The notes beneath the pieces are model-generated. The model saw only the letters and a list, made by a program, of their open reading frames with translations. It was not told where the DNA came from and ran no database searches. Shown here piece by piece: positions 33,534-42,220 of a DNA stretch of 64,000 nt (the stretch's first letter is position 1; every line of letters begins with the position of its first letter). This DNA is from CBDCWT01 sp965223305 (GTDB lineage Bacteria > Planctomycetota > Planctomycetia > Pirellulales > Pirellulaceae), in assembly GCA_965223305.1 (NCBI GenBank), contig CBDCWT010000047.1, positions 253,247-317,246 of the forward strand, read 5' to 3'. Made by a program: the position numbers and the translations under genes.

Positions 33534-34486
33534 AAACGAAGCTAGATTCGCTTTTGTCGGAACTGTCGTCGATCGGGTGGGCGCCCGGTCTGTCCGAGAA
33601 CTCCTACCTCGGAATTCTGGCCAGCAATCTACGTGGAAAAAACCTGACTCTCGCTTCCGTCGCCGCTGAGGTCGCCTGCAACGAACACCCTCTCACACTG
33701 CGTGGGCTGCTCTACCGTGTCGTCTCCTCTGGCGTGCTCCCGTCTACCGACAGCAAGCACTACAACCGGCTCGGGCGGGTCATGACCAAACTGCGGGAAA
33801 GCGGCGTGGTGCCGTTCTCGTGGATAGTCGACAACCTGCGCAGCACCGTGAAGCCGTCGAGTTGGGCCGGCCTCAACGACTACGTGGAGACGGTCCGTGA
33901 CTGCTACCGTAAGGACTTCTGGGCCAACTTGCCCGAATACGTCCACGTTTTCTGCGAGAAGGACGCGATTGCCGGGACGCTGGCGCCTGCCACCCGGGAG
34001 TTCGACGTTGCGCTGTCGCCGATCCGCGGATACGTGAGTCTCTCGTTCGCGCACCAAATTGCCGACCAGTGGAACGGGATCAGCAAGCCGATTACCGCCT
34101 ACTATGTCGGCGACTATGACCCCTCCGGATTCGATCTTGAGCGTGATGTCCGAGAGAAGCTCAAGCGGTACTGCGACGCCAAGTTTGATTGGGTTCGGCT
34201 GGGCGTCCTGCCTAGCGACTTCGAGGAATTCAAGCTAATTCGCCTCGAACCGAAGACGTCCGACAAACGTTATCCGGCTTTCGTCGAACGCTACGGTGAT
34301 TCCTGCGCGGAAGTCGACGCCATCCCACCCACGGAGCTGCGTCGCCGTGTTCGCGAAGCCATCGAATCGCATGTCCCGCAGCGCGAATGGGACCGTTTGC
34401 GATCGGTTGAGCGGATTGAAAAGGAATCGTTCGACGCTTTCCTCGAAAAGCTACCAACTGGGGGTGGCAATGCCCGACTACCCTAA
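33530..34486 (+). CDS. Winged-helix/TOPRIM protein resembling topoisomerase VI subunit A
   Basis: A 318-aa protein starting at ATG 33530. Residues ~55-105 ('LTLRGLLYRVVSSGVLPSTDSKHYNRLGRVMTKLRESG') form a winged helix of the Spo11/TopoVI-A CAP type. The TOPRIM part has Glu in 'VHVFCEKDAIAG' and 'GDYDPSG' as the D-x-D metal motif. Phage and actinobacterial relatives are known without a TopVI-B partner. DNA cleavage or relaxation is inferred. It takes the operon slot that the ERCC4 nuclease has in E1. Confidence 0.65.
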   Translation: MKTKLDSLLSELSSIGWAPGLSENSYLGILASNLRGKNLTLASVAAEVACNEHPLTLRGLLYRVVSSGVLPSTDSKHYNRLGRVMTKLRESGVVPFSWIVDNLRSTVKPSSWAGLNDYVETVRDCYRKDFWANLPEYVHVFCEKDAIAGTLAPATREFDVALSPIRGYVSLSFAHQIADQWNGISKPITAYYVGDYDPSGFDLERDVREKLKRYCDAKFDWVRLGVLPSDFEEFKLIRLEPKTSDKRYPAFVERYGDSCAEVDAIPPTELRRRVREAIESHVPQREWDRLRSVERIEKESFDAFLEKLPTGGGNARLP

Positions 34487-35285
34487 GCGAGAACCGTACT
34501 TTGCTCACCGGTTCGTACGGCTGCTGTTCAAGACGTGCGCAGCGCAGGAGATCGGGATCGACGCGTGCTATCTTCTCGTCCACATCGCCCACACCGAGGA
34601 CGCCAAGCGTTACAAAGGGCCCGTCACGTTCCATAACGAACAGCTGCAGGCGATCCTCGGCTTCAAGAAGTGGGATCGCCTAGATCGGGCCCGTCGCGCA
34701 GCCTGCCGGGCGAACTGGCTGCACTATCAACCGCCGCCAAACCGCAGACGACAACCAGGCCGGTACTTCGTAACGATTCCAGCCGAGCTCGAGGACGTCG
34801 ACGACCTGCCCATTGACGAGGCAGCATCATATCCCTCTGAGGGTGATGGTCCAGGCCAATCATATCCCTCTCAGGGTGATGGTGAGGGTGATGGTGAGGG
34901 GGTTGATGGGGGGGAACCTTCTACCCTACCCCTAACCCTATCCCTTACAAGTGGCGCCACCTCGGCGCCACCTGGCGGCATGCCACCTGGCAATGGTGGC
35001 TTTGACCACTTCTGGAATCTCTACCCAAGTCGCAACGGTCGCAAGCGCGAGAAGGCGAAAGCGATCTCTCAGTGGAAGCGCCTGTCGGCCTCAGACCGCC
35101 AGAGAGCTATCCAAGCCGCTCCGACCTACGCCGCCGAAGAGAAGTTCATCAAGGACGCATTCCGCTGGCTGCGAGATCGGAGCTTCGAGGACTGGCTGAC
35201 ACCCCAGGAGCCAGAACGCAGCGCCGTGGCCACCAAACAGGACATCGAGGCCGCTGGCTACACCTTCATCGAGGACGACGAATGA
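34470..35285 (+). CDS. Replication initiator/helicase-loader-like protein
   Basis: A 271-aa protein from ATG 34470 behind GGGGGTGG. Residues ~1-110 look like a winged helix replication protein ('IGIDACYLLVHIAHTEDAKRYKGPVTFHNEQLQAILGF'). A Gly/Asp/Ser/Pro-rich linker (~125-175) with repeated 'GDGEGDGEG' follows, then a C-terminal helical domain ending 'FRWLRDRSFEDWL'. This layout fits phage O-like or DnaD-like proteins. It overlaps the primase-helicase start. Confidence 0.55.
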   Translation: MPDYPKREPYFAHRFVRLLFKTCAAQEIGIDACYLLVHIAHTEDAKRYKGPVTFHNEQLQAILGFKKWDRLDRARRAACRANWLHYQPPPNRRRQPGRYFVTIPAELEDVDDLPIDEAASYPSEGDGPGQSYPSQGDGEGDGEGVDGGEPSTLPLTLSLTSGATSAPPGGMPPGNGGFDHFWNLYPSRNGRKREKAKAISQWKRLSASDRQRAIQAAPTYAAEEKFIKDAFRWLRDRSFEDWLTPQEPERSAVATKQDIEAAGYTFIEDDE

Positions 35286-37096
35286 CCATCGACGTATTGG
35301 CGATCAAGACCGCTGCAGCTGGACGCTGGTCGGAGATTCTGCCCAGCCTGACGGGCGCCCCTCGAGAGATCTTCGACGGCAAGCATCATCCCTGCCCGCA
35401 ACCGGACTGCGGCGGCACCGACCGCTTCCGCATGATCGACGCATCCACGGGCGCGGCGCTCTGCAACCAGTGTTTCGCGAAGGGCGGCGGCGACGGGATC
35501 GCTACGCTGCGATGGTTGGCCCGGGTCGATTTTCTCGAGGCCTGTCAGATGTTGGCCGCCTATCTCGGTCTCAGCGAGAGCGAATTGACGAGCCCGTCAA
35601 CTTCGGTCGACCCGGTGGAACAGCTCGCCGCTGCCAAGCACTGCTCAGCGGCTGCCCTACGCGAGTACGGCGCGGTCGCCGATCGGGACTCAGTGACATT
35701 TCCAGCCTACGGCCCGGACCGACAGCAATGCACGCTCTTCCGCATCTGGCCGGCGGCCACCGACAAGCGCGCCAAGGGGCTGTTCGTGAAGGGTAAGCCC
35801 GCGGGTTTGTTCTTCCCACTCGGTGATCAGGGGCCCCGGTTTCCTGCGGCTGGCGAAGATTGGATTGTCTGCGAGGGCGTCAAGGACGCGGCGGCCTATC
35901 AATCGCTGGGGTATCTCGCCTGCGGACTCAACACGGACCACCTGGCGGCCAAGTTTGCCGAGCTGTTCCGCGGTGCGAACGTGGTACTGATGCCCGATCG
36001 GACAACGAGCGCAGAAGCCAAAGTCCGACAATCGGCCGCGGTGTTGGTAAACGTGGCTGCTTCCGTCAGGATTGGCACTCTCCCGCTGCCAATCGATGGC
36101 GACAAGGGCGACGACGCTCGCGATGTGCTCAAGCAGCGCCACGGCGAACAGATGCTGCGACGCGCCGTTGAGTCAGCTGTACCGTATCACGCTGGCTCCG
36201 CCCAGTCGGGCGTGCGCCGCGTCACGATGGAGCAAGCCGTCAAGGAGCGGCTAAACGAGTACCAACGCGGGCCGATTCCTCGGCTGGAATTGGGCATCGA
36301 CAAGCTTGATCGCAGGCTCGGCGGTGGGATTCCGTTCGGAAGTCTAGCCGTAGTCGCTGCCCTATCGTCACACGGGAAAACTGCCTTCGCCCTCCAGACG
36401 ACGCACCACATCACAGGTCCACAAGGCATTTCGGCGCGTTTCATCTCTGTCGAAATGGGAGCCGGCGAGCTGGCGGACCGGACTATCAGCTATGCCAGTG
36501 ACGCACCCAAAGAGAACTGGCACCAGCTTCTGGAGCGGCTCGAACATGACACCGCGAGGCACTTTCGGGGGGCGGCACCCTGCGTTCTCGTTGAAGGGCT
36601 GTCGTCGTTGGACGACATCGAACGCGACCTTGCCGAGGCCTTCCGTGGCGGTGTCCGTGTTGCCATTGTCGACTACGCGCAGCTAATCGATGCCGGGTCG
36701 AGAGATGACACCAACTCGATCATGCGCCGCGTTTCAGCAACGCTAAAACGGTTAGCCAAAGAACACGAGGCAATCGTCACTTGCCTCGCGCAGCTCAACA
36801 GACGTGTCCAAGACCGTAAACCGCTTGTTCCACGACTGACCGATATCGAGTACGGCAGCAAGCTCGGCCACGACGCGGACGTCGTTGTATTTCTGGTGTG
36901 GCCCCATCAAATCGACCAGAAAAAGCCAGCTCACGAGTATCAGGTATTCGTTGAGAAGAACCGCAACGGCTTGAGCAAGTTCGCGGTCAATTGCCGATTC
37001 AACCCGCCTCGACAGACGATCACGGAGCGTGACGATCCGAGGCCTCAAAACTACACGAACGTGTTTGACCTTCGGAATGAACTGGCGGATAAGTGA
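35282..37096 (+). CDS. Bifunctional primase-DnaB-type helicase
   Basis: A 604-aa protein starting at ATG 35282 (ATGA overlap). Residues ~35-65 ('CPQPDCGG', 'CNQC') are a primase zinc finger and ~190-290 a TOPRIM domain ('DWIVCEGVKDAAAYQSLGY'). Residues ~320-600 are a RecA/DnaB-type helicase: Walker A 'SSHGKT' near 363, Walker B 'VAIVDYAQLI' near 460, and 'VTCLAQLNRR'. It resembles T7 gp4 in layout and should both prime and unwind DNA for E2. A broken relative lies at 51326. Confidence 0.85.
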   Translation: MTIDVLAIKTAAAGRWSEILPSLTGAPREIFDGKHHPCPQPDCGGTDRFRMIDASTGAALCNQCFAKGGGDGIATLRWLARVDFLEACQMLAAYLGLSESELTSPSTSVDPVEQLAAAKHCSAAALREYGAVADRDSVTFPAYGPDRQQCTLFRIWPAATDKRAKGLFVKGKPAGLFFPLGDQGPRFPAAGEDWIVCEGVKDAAAYQSLGYLACGLNTDHLAAKFAELFRGANVVLMPDRTTSAEAKVRQSAAVLVNVAASVRIGTLPLPIDGDKGDDARDVLKQRHGEQMLRRAVESAVPYHAGSAQSGVRRVTMEQAVKERLNEYQRGPIPRLELGIDKLDRRLGGGIPFGSLAVVAALSSHGKTAFALQTTHHITGPQGISARFISVEMGAGELADRTISYASDAPKENWHQLLERLEHDTARHFRGAAPCVLVEGLSSLDDIERDLAEAFRGGVRVAIVDYAQLIDAGSRDDTNSIMRRVSATLKRLAKEHEAIVTCLAQLNRRVQDRKPLVPRLTDIEYGSKLGHDADVVVFLVWPHQIDQKKPAHEYQVFVEKNRNGLSKFAVNCRFNPPRQTITERDDPRPQNYTNVFDLRNELADK

Positions 37097-37139
37097 ATTG
37101 GAACCATAACCGCAAAACCGTAGGGAGCTTTAGTTGTAG

Positions 37140-37253
37140 GGCAATCGAGAGGGTTAACCGTTCCCCAGCGAACCGGGTCACAACCGAATGCTTGACCGCC
37201 GCGCATGATCGATAGTGACCGGATGTGTGATCGCCAACCGTGGACCGGACCAC
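37140..37253. other. Element shared with E1, after the replication operon
   Basis: The reverse complement of this stretch matches 18817-18920 (blocks ATCGATAGTGACCGGATG and AACCGGGTCAC). In both elements it marks the switch from phage-like genes to cargo. Confidence 0.6.
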
Positions 37254-37481
37254 GCCAGAGTCACTAGCGGCGGGCGATGTGCTGTACTTTAGCAAGGTGC
37301 AAATGCGTCCAGTGGGCCTTTACACCGCGGCACTCAAGCGGAGTGTCATCCAACTGCGCCGGACAATGAAGCCGAGCTTCGGGAATTCAGAACTGCGGGC
37401 AGTCTGTCGCACCAGTCGTTAGCAAGCGTGAGAGTCTGGTACAATCGATTGTGTCCACTAACAGGTTGTGCGGCAGGACCG
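37254..37481. repeat. Cassette-border repeat R1
   Basis: About 190 bp related to 40890-41090 (R4): shared blocks GCGGGCGATGTG, CGTCCAGT, ACACCGC-GCACT and GGAC-ATGAAG-CGA. It precedes the DUF6966-like gene. Similar but weaker copies are R2 and R3. Confidence 0.55.
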
Positions 37482-37811
37482 ATGCGGATTCAGACAACGC
37501 AACTCATTGAGATTCTAGACCAGCTAATAGTCCTCCTAGATGTAGACGATGAGAAGCACTGGAGGAAATGGATGGCATCGGCTCGAGCTCGCCTGCTCAA
37601 CTCGGATTACTCTGGGATTGAACTGTTGATTGGGGCCTACGGTGGAATGGGGTCGTTCAGTGACTTGGTCGTTGGACAGTCCGTAGTCGACGGTCAGTTC
37701 CAATGGAAGGACGGAGCCCAGGACGCCAACGACAAGCTTGATTCACTCAGAGGGCAGGCCTACGTAATTGCCGATTCAATCAGGCGCAACTGTAAGGTCG
37801 AGAAAGGATAG
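37482..37811 (+). CDS. DUF6966-like protein
   Basis: A 109-aa protein from ATG 37482. 'LLDVDDEKHWRKWMASARARLLNSDYSGIELLIGAYGGMGSFSDLV' matches the small DUF6966 family pattern (W..W, GGMGS). Function unknown. It is a one-gene cassette between R1 and R2. Confidence 0.65.
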   Translation: MRIQTTQLIEILDQLIVLLDVDDEKHWRKWMASARARLLNSDYSGIELLIGAYGGMGSFSDLVVGQSVVDGQFQWKDGAQDANDKLDSLRGQAYVIADSIRRNCKVEKG

Positions 37812-38067
37812 GGGAGCCGCGCCCGTGGGCCGCTATTATCTACCAGCGGTGACGCCGCCCGAAAAAAAAGGGTTGAAGTGCACGCGTCGGGCGTGAAACT
37901 TCGAAGCGAGCAACATCTGTGTAGGCCGATGAATCCGATGCGTCTTCGTCGCTGTCGAAGGAGTGCCTTTGCCGCTCGTACCATTGGCCACGCGAGGCGG
38001 CATATGCATTGAATCAGCCAGCCGACGTTGAAGTAGTTATTGCGGGGGCGTTCAAAGGGATCCTTTT
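37812..38067. repeat. Cassette-border repeat R2
   Basis: No gene. It contains GCGTGAAACTTCGAAGCG and GGCCGATGAATCCGA-GCGTCTTCG, related to R3 and R1, and a small hairpin CTTCG-TCGCTGT-CGAAG near 37953. Confidence 0.45.
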
Positions 38068-39060
38068 ATGATGTTCAGAAGGCACGTTTCGCCGCCTCAA
38101 GTATTGGTTATCCTGACAACTGGCTTGCTGACATACGCTTGCACAACACGGGGACAGACCCAGGAATTCGCAAACGAACCGGGGTGGGCATGGATTGTCC
38201 ATCCGATTGCCGTGCAGTCGAGCGGTCGCCCCGAAATGTACGTAGCCAAACACCAAACGGACGTGGAAGCAGCTGACACTGGCTGGAAGGGATTTATTGC
38301 GATTATGGAGGAAGGCAAGGCACAAGAGCTAATGCTCGTGTTCGCACGTCAGCGGACGTACCACGATTACTATGATTGGCGTCCTATAGCCTTCGACGTC
38401 GACGGCAACCGGCATCAACTTCGTCCTCAGGTTGCAGCTGGCACTGGAAACGTGATGCTCGAGCGATGGTCATCAGACCTCGCGACACTGCCGTTCTCAC
38501 GTGTGGCCCACGTCGGCTTAGAAGGACTAACCCTGGAGGGGTTCACAAAGGAGTCGAAGGTCGCGGCGGAACTAGCAACTGAACAAGGTCTCAGAGTGCT
38601 TCCGTTTCCAGTTGTTGGAAAGCCATACCCGTTTGAGCTAACCGGAATCAACGGGGACGTGCTTACCTCGAGCGACCTGCGGGGAAAAGTCGTCGTGCTT
38701 GACTTTTGGGCTACGTGGTGCCTTCCGTGCATGAAGAAGATGCCCGAACTCAAAGAGCTTTACGCGACATACCATCGCGACGGATTCGAAATCGTCGGAC
38801 TAAACTTCGACCGTGACACACTGACCTGCCACAATGCCATTCGAGCGCTGGATCTGACTTGGCCGCAGATGACGGTGCCTACGGAAGAATCGCAGCGACA
38901 ACTGTGGATGCGGGCGATGGGGCTCCAGACACTCGGGCGGCTGCTTGTTATCGACCGCGATGGCGTTCTCCGTGCCGACTGCACCCCGGCGGAACTTCGG
39001 TCCTACATCACGATGCTCATGGAAGGTGAACGCCCGCACCGGATGAAAAGAAAGCGATGA
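38068..39060 (+). CDS. TlpA/thioredoxin-like lipoprotein
   Basis: A 330-aa protein. Residues ~10-28 are hydrophobic and end in 'LTYAC', a probable lipobox, so it is likely anchored outside the cytoplasmic membrane. Residues ~30-185 are not recognised. Residues ~190-320 are a thioredoxin fold with 'FWATWCLPC' (Cys218, Cys221). TlpA-like proteins reduce disulfides in exported proteins. It is a single-gene cassette between R2 and R3. Confidence 0.75.
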   Translation: MMFRRHVSPPQVLVILTTGLLTYACTTRGQTQEFANEPGWAWIVHPIAVQSSGRPEMYVAKHQTDVEAADTGWKGFIAIMEEGKAQELMLVFARQRTYHDYYDWRPIAFDVDGNRHQLRPQVAAGTGNVMLERWSSDLATLPFSRVAHVGLEGLTLEGFTKESKVAAELATEQGLRVLPFPVVGKPYPFELTGINGDVLTSSDLRGKVVVLDFWATWCLPCMKKMPELKELYATYHRDGFEIVGLNFDRDTLTCHNAIRALDLTWPQMTVPTEESQRQLWMRAMGLQTLGRLLVIDRDGVLRADCTPAELRSYITMLMEGERPHRMKRKR

Positions 39061-39355
39061 TCCGAGCCTTTTTGCTCTAGCCCGCATTTCAGTGAAACCG
39101 AAGGGACGTGGAAACTGTATAGGACGATGAATTCGACGCAGTTTCGGCACTTCCGAAGGGTGCGTCGGTCTGTTGCACGTCGGAAGAAATCCGGCTATCA
39201 GCTGCGGTGAAGCACACCGCCGCAGGTCACCTTGTGCTTTCGGTGACGCCACGCTAACGCGCAGAGTCGAGAAATGAACCCGGGCCGCCGCGCGGCTGAT
39301 GCACCATTCGAAAACGCGCGAGCGGCGGTTTCGCGTTCATGGTTTCGCAGGTGCG
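39061..39355. repeat. Cassette-border repeat R3
   Basis: No gene in ~295 bp. It carries GGACGATGAATTCGACGCAGTTTCGG and an imperfect hairpin CGACGCA...TGCGTCG (near 39131-39162), then GTCTGTTGCAC, all related to R1 and R4. Confidence 0.5.
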
Positions 39356-40510
39356 TTACCGCAAAGTGTACTTGCCCAGCATTTGCCATTTGGAATCACG
39401 GAACCACTCTTCCTCGGCTAGAGCTTCGTCCATTTCGGAGCTGCGAACCCAATCGTAATCCAGAAAACACCAATGAATGCAGTACGCGTCTGAATCATTC
39501 TCGTCGACGGCGGTAGTGAAGCCAAGGCAACGTTTAGATCTGAAATCGTATTTGCAGAGATGAGTGTAGAGCTCAAGGTGCATTCTCCAGTTGTCACGCT
39601 CTGTTTCAGGCAGAGGAATCGCGATGAATGCGCATTGCTGCTTCATCGGATAAAACCTCGAAGGTTTTGGCTGTGTTGCTTCGTGGCATTTTTCCATTGC
39701 CCACTCGAACCGTTTCCGGAATTCGCGAAGCATGTTCCGTTGAAGCTTGGCAAGTTCTGCCAGAATCGCGTGATACTGAGTTCCTTCGTTGCCGTATACG
39801 ATGCGGTCAAAGTAGATACGAAGCAGTTTCGAGATATCGAAATCGTCGCGATCATCAACCAACTGGTCGACGACCAACTCGTGTTCATCGCAAATGTCAT
39901 CCAAGTCATCAGTATCCGTAAGAAACTTACCGACCAATGCCTTCTCGCTAACCTTGTGCGCCTTGCTGTTCCGCAGGACAAAATCTGTGCGGAAATCTAG
40001 ATACTCCGCGATTTCGAATGGTGTATGCAACGTCAAGCAGATAGCGTGGTAGTCTGTGCGATGGAAGTAGTGGACAAATCCGACGCGTGCACTTAGCCGC
40101 CCTTTCTTCGACGCGACATCCAGCGGCAATGCGTCGGAAGAATCGAAGAGGGCGACAAGATGAATGCGTTCCGGTTTTGCGTCCGCAAAATCAAGAGTCT
40201 GGCCACGACGATTTGCAAATGGCAGGCGATCTTCTTCATGCAAGTATCGAAGAGTGACGGCGAACTGCCCAACGGCCATCTTCTCAACCTTACGCTCGAA
40301 CCACTTTTGCTCCTTCTCCGCATCAGCCGTGTCGTGATCCGGGTTGCGTTCCTTCAGCTGGAAAAGGAGCAAGAGATCGTCAATCCAGATGGCACCGTCA
40401 CATAGCTCTACTTCCTGTCCCTCATTGTTGTCGAACAGCGTAGAAGAAAACGTGAATTCTCTTGTAAAGATGTCGGAGTTCTCGTTGGCAAGCGTGTCTT
40501 CAAGTGACAT
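39356..40510 (-). CDS. Hypothetical protein with a PD-(D/E)XK-like nuclease motif
   Basis: A 384-aa acidic protein. Near residues 33-54, 'EVELCDGAIWIDDLLLLFQLKER' has the spacing of a restriction-endonuclease-like core (Asp ... Gln-x-Lys), similar to NERD and related nucleases. The rest is unrecognised, with a Trp/Tyr-rich C-terminus. A nuclease role, perhaps in defence, is inferred only from this motif. It lies between R3 and R4 on the minus strand. Confidence 0.5.
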   Translation of the reverse strand: MSLEDTLANENSDIFTREFTFSSTLFDNNEGQEVELCDGAIWIDDLLLLFQLKERNPDHDTADAEKEQKWFERKVEKMAVGQFAVTLRYLHEEDRLPFANRRGQTLDFADAKPERIHLVALFDSSDALPLDVASKKGRLSARVGFVHYFHRTDYHAICLTLHTPFEIAEYLDFRTDFVLRNSKAHKVSEKALVGKFLTDTDDLDDICDEHELVVDQLVDDRDDFDISKLLRIYFDRIVYGNEGTQYHAILAELAKLQRNMLREFRKRFEWAMEKCHEATQPKPSRFYPMKQQCAFIAIPLPETERDNWRMHLELYTHLCKYDFRSKRCLGFTTAVDENDSDAYCIHWCFLDYDWVRSSEMDEALAEEEWFRDSKWQMLGKYTLR

Positions 40511-41165
40511 CGGGTCGCTCCACCCATATTGTCGACTACGCGTGTCCCGCGCGATAGCACACCGCGTTTTCGTCCGTCAAGTCTACGGCGGGGAGCCGAT
40601 TCGTCAGGACATCTAGCGCGAATCGAAGGAATCGCGCAAAGGTATCTACGTCGTTTCCCATCTCCCGCTACATCTGTTCGCGTAACTCGTAACTCTGATT
40701 CGTCCGGAAGCGTCCCTTCCCCTTGGTCGTTCTGCTTCGAACTCGCTATCAGAAGGAACGACATATCTTACACACTAGAGGTTCGGCGGCTGCCCTACGA
40801 GCGCATCAGTGACAGCCTGAGGACGTCTCGTCATTTGTGCTTCGATGCAGCAATGCTCATAGGGGACCTGCACCGCGCGGCTTTGCGCTCGCCGGTGTGG
40901 CACGCGGTCGAGACGCAGCGGGCGATGTGACGCCGCTCAACGTCCAGTTTCGGCCAGCGGGCGTTCACACCGCCGCACTTTAGCGTAGCCTGATGAAAAA
41001 TGCGTTGGACGATGAAGTCGAAGCAGTTTCGGCCTTTGCGTAAGGTGGGTCAGCCTATTACACCACCGCGGCTTACTCAAGTAGACAGCCATTCTGCAAT
41101 CGGTTGATACAACCGCTGGTAGGGCGAACGCTCCGGAACTCGCATCAGTCTTTGCTGTTCTAAAG
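40511..41165. repeat. Non-coding gap with cassette-border repeat R4
   Basis: No gene in ~655 bp. The segment 40890-41090 is the clearest match to R1, with GCGTTGGAC (a GTTRRRY-like core) near 41005. The remainder 40511-40890 shows nothing recognisable. Confidence 0.5.
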
Positions 41166-42032
41166 CTATGTATTTACAGTCTGACCGCCCGTGCGACTTG
41201 CGGCGAGCAATGTGTGCAGTGTGTCAACTGTGCCACTCGGACCTTTTCGCTGAGCAAGAAGCGCTTGCGGTCGTGGCGTTCCCACACCTACATGGACGCC
41301 GATCGCCGTCGGCATGTTTGACAGTAGCGCCTCGTCCATGCCGCCTTGTTGTAGCGAGTCGGCTATCACTAGTATTCTGTCGACCTGAACACCCGGTGAT
41401 CTCTCCAAGAAGTCTGTCGCCGCGCGGCTCTTTGTGCAAAGTGCCACGTCGATGCTCCTCCGGGAGCTTGGGACTTGAGCAGTGACTCTCGCCAGTCCGA
41501 TCCGTTTGAAGCAAAGGTTCATTTGAGTCGCCATCATGCGTCGCTCACACCATGATCTATCAATGTAGCAGTTGATCTGCCCAGGTTTCAACTTCCAGCT
41601 GATGTCCTGGCTTCTGAATGCCCTAGATACATCCCGTATGACCTTGGTCGACGCTCGCCGTTCATGATCACTGAATCGCAAGAACTCAAAGCCAGCCAAT
41701 GGTACAACCAAGCAATCAGGACATAGGCTGTACCCGCATGTGGCACTGTCCACGTACGCAACGCAATTTGCAATGGTCTCGCGAGCCAAACGGTCCTTGC
41801 GACATTCGTCGATTAATGGCCCGAGGACCAGCTTCTCAATGCGGTGCAGGCTCACTCCTGTCGCAAACACAACCCTCGCTCCGCGACTCAAGCATCTGAC
41901 GAGTGCCGTACGAAGTTCTGGAGTGAGGCAAGTATCTTCCGCTGGAGGAATCAGGGTTCCGCGCACATCAAAGAAGATCGTATGAATGGGCCGATCTTGA
42001 AAACGGAGACCCGTCATGAGTATGTCGTCCAT
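41166..42032 (-). CDS. HAD-superfamily hydrolase-like protein
   Basis: A 288-aa protein from ATG 42032. 'TIFFDVRGTLIPP' is HAD motif I, with the second Asp of D-x-D replaced by Arg (D-V-R), so acid catalysis may be altered. 'ARVVFATGVS' is motif II and 'ILVIADSLQQGGMDEALL' sits where motif IV is expected. It starts 13 bp after the reconstructed stop of the PfkB-ATPase gene, so the two formed one operon. Sugar-phosphate or nucleotide-sugar phosphatase activity is inferred from the pairing. Confidence 0.65.
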   Translation of the reverse strand: MDDILMTGLRFQDRPIHTIFFDVRGTLIPPAEDTCLTPELRTALVRCLSRGARVVFATGVSLHRIEKLVLGPLIDECRKDRLARETIANCVAYVDSATCGYSLCPDCLVVPLAGFEFLRFSDHERRASTKVIRDVSRAFRSQDISWKLKPGQINCYIDRSWCERRMMATQMNLCFKRIGLARVTAQVPSSRRSIDVALCTKSRAATDFLERSPGVQVDRILVIADSLQQGGMDEALLSNMPTAIGVHVGVGTPRPQALLAQRKGPSGTVDTLHTLLAASRTGGQTVNT

Positions 42033-42220
42033 TGTGTCAGTTGATCTATTGGTAAATTTCGTACACAGCTGGAATGATCGGAAGCTGGTCAGAGTCGCTA
42101 TGCGCTGAGTCGGGCAGATGTTCCGGACCAACAGTCATGCTTACCCCGTCAGGCGCAGCAGCGACAATGTTCTGGGCAAGCTGTGCGAGTTCGCGCGCGT
42201 TCGGGCTAGGTAGATTCATT

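Noticed and set aside
37254..41165. A proven integron cassette array
   Set aside because: The repeats lack a consistent pair of attC core sites, one cassette is in the opposite orientation, and no integron integrase is in view. Kept only as a hypothesis.
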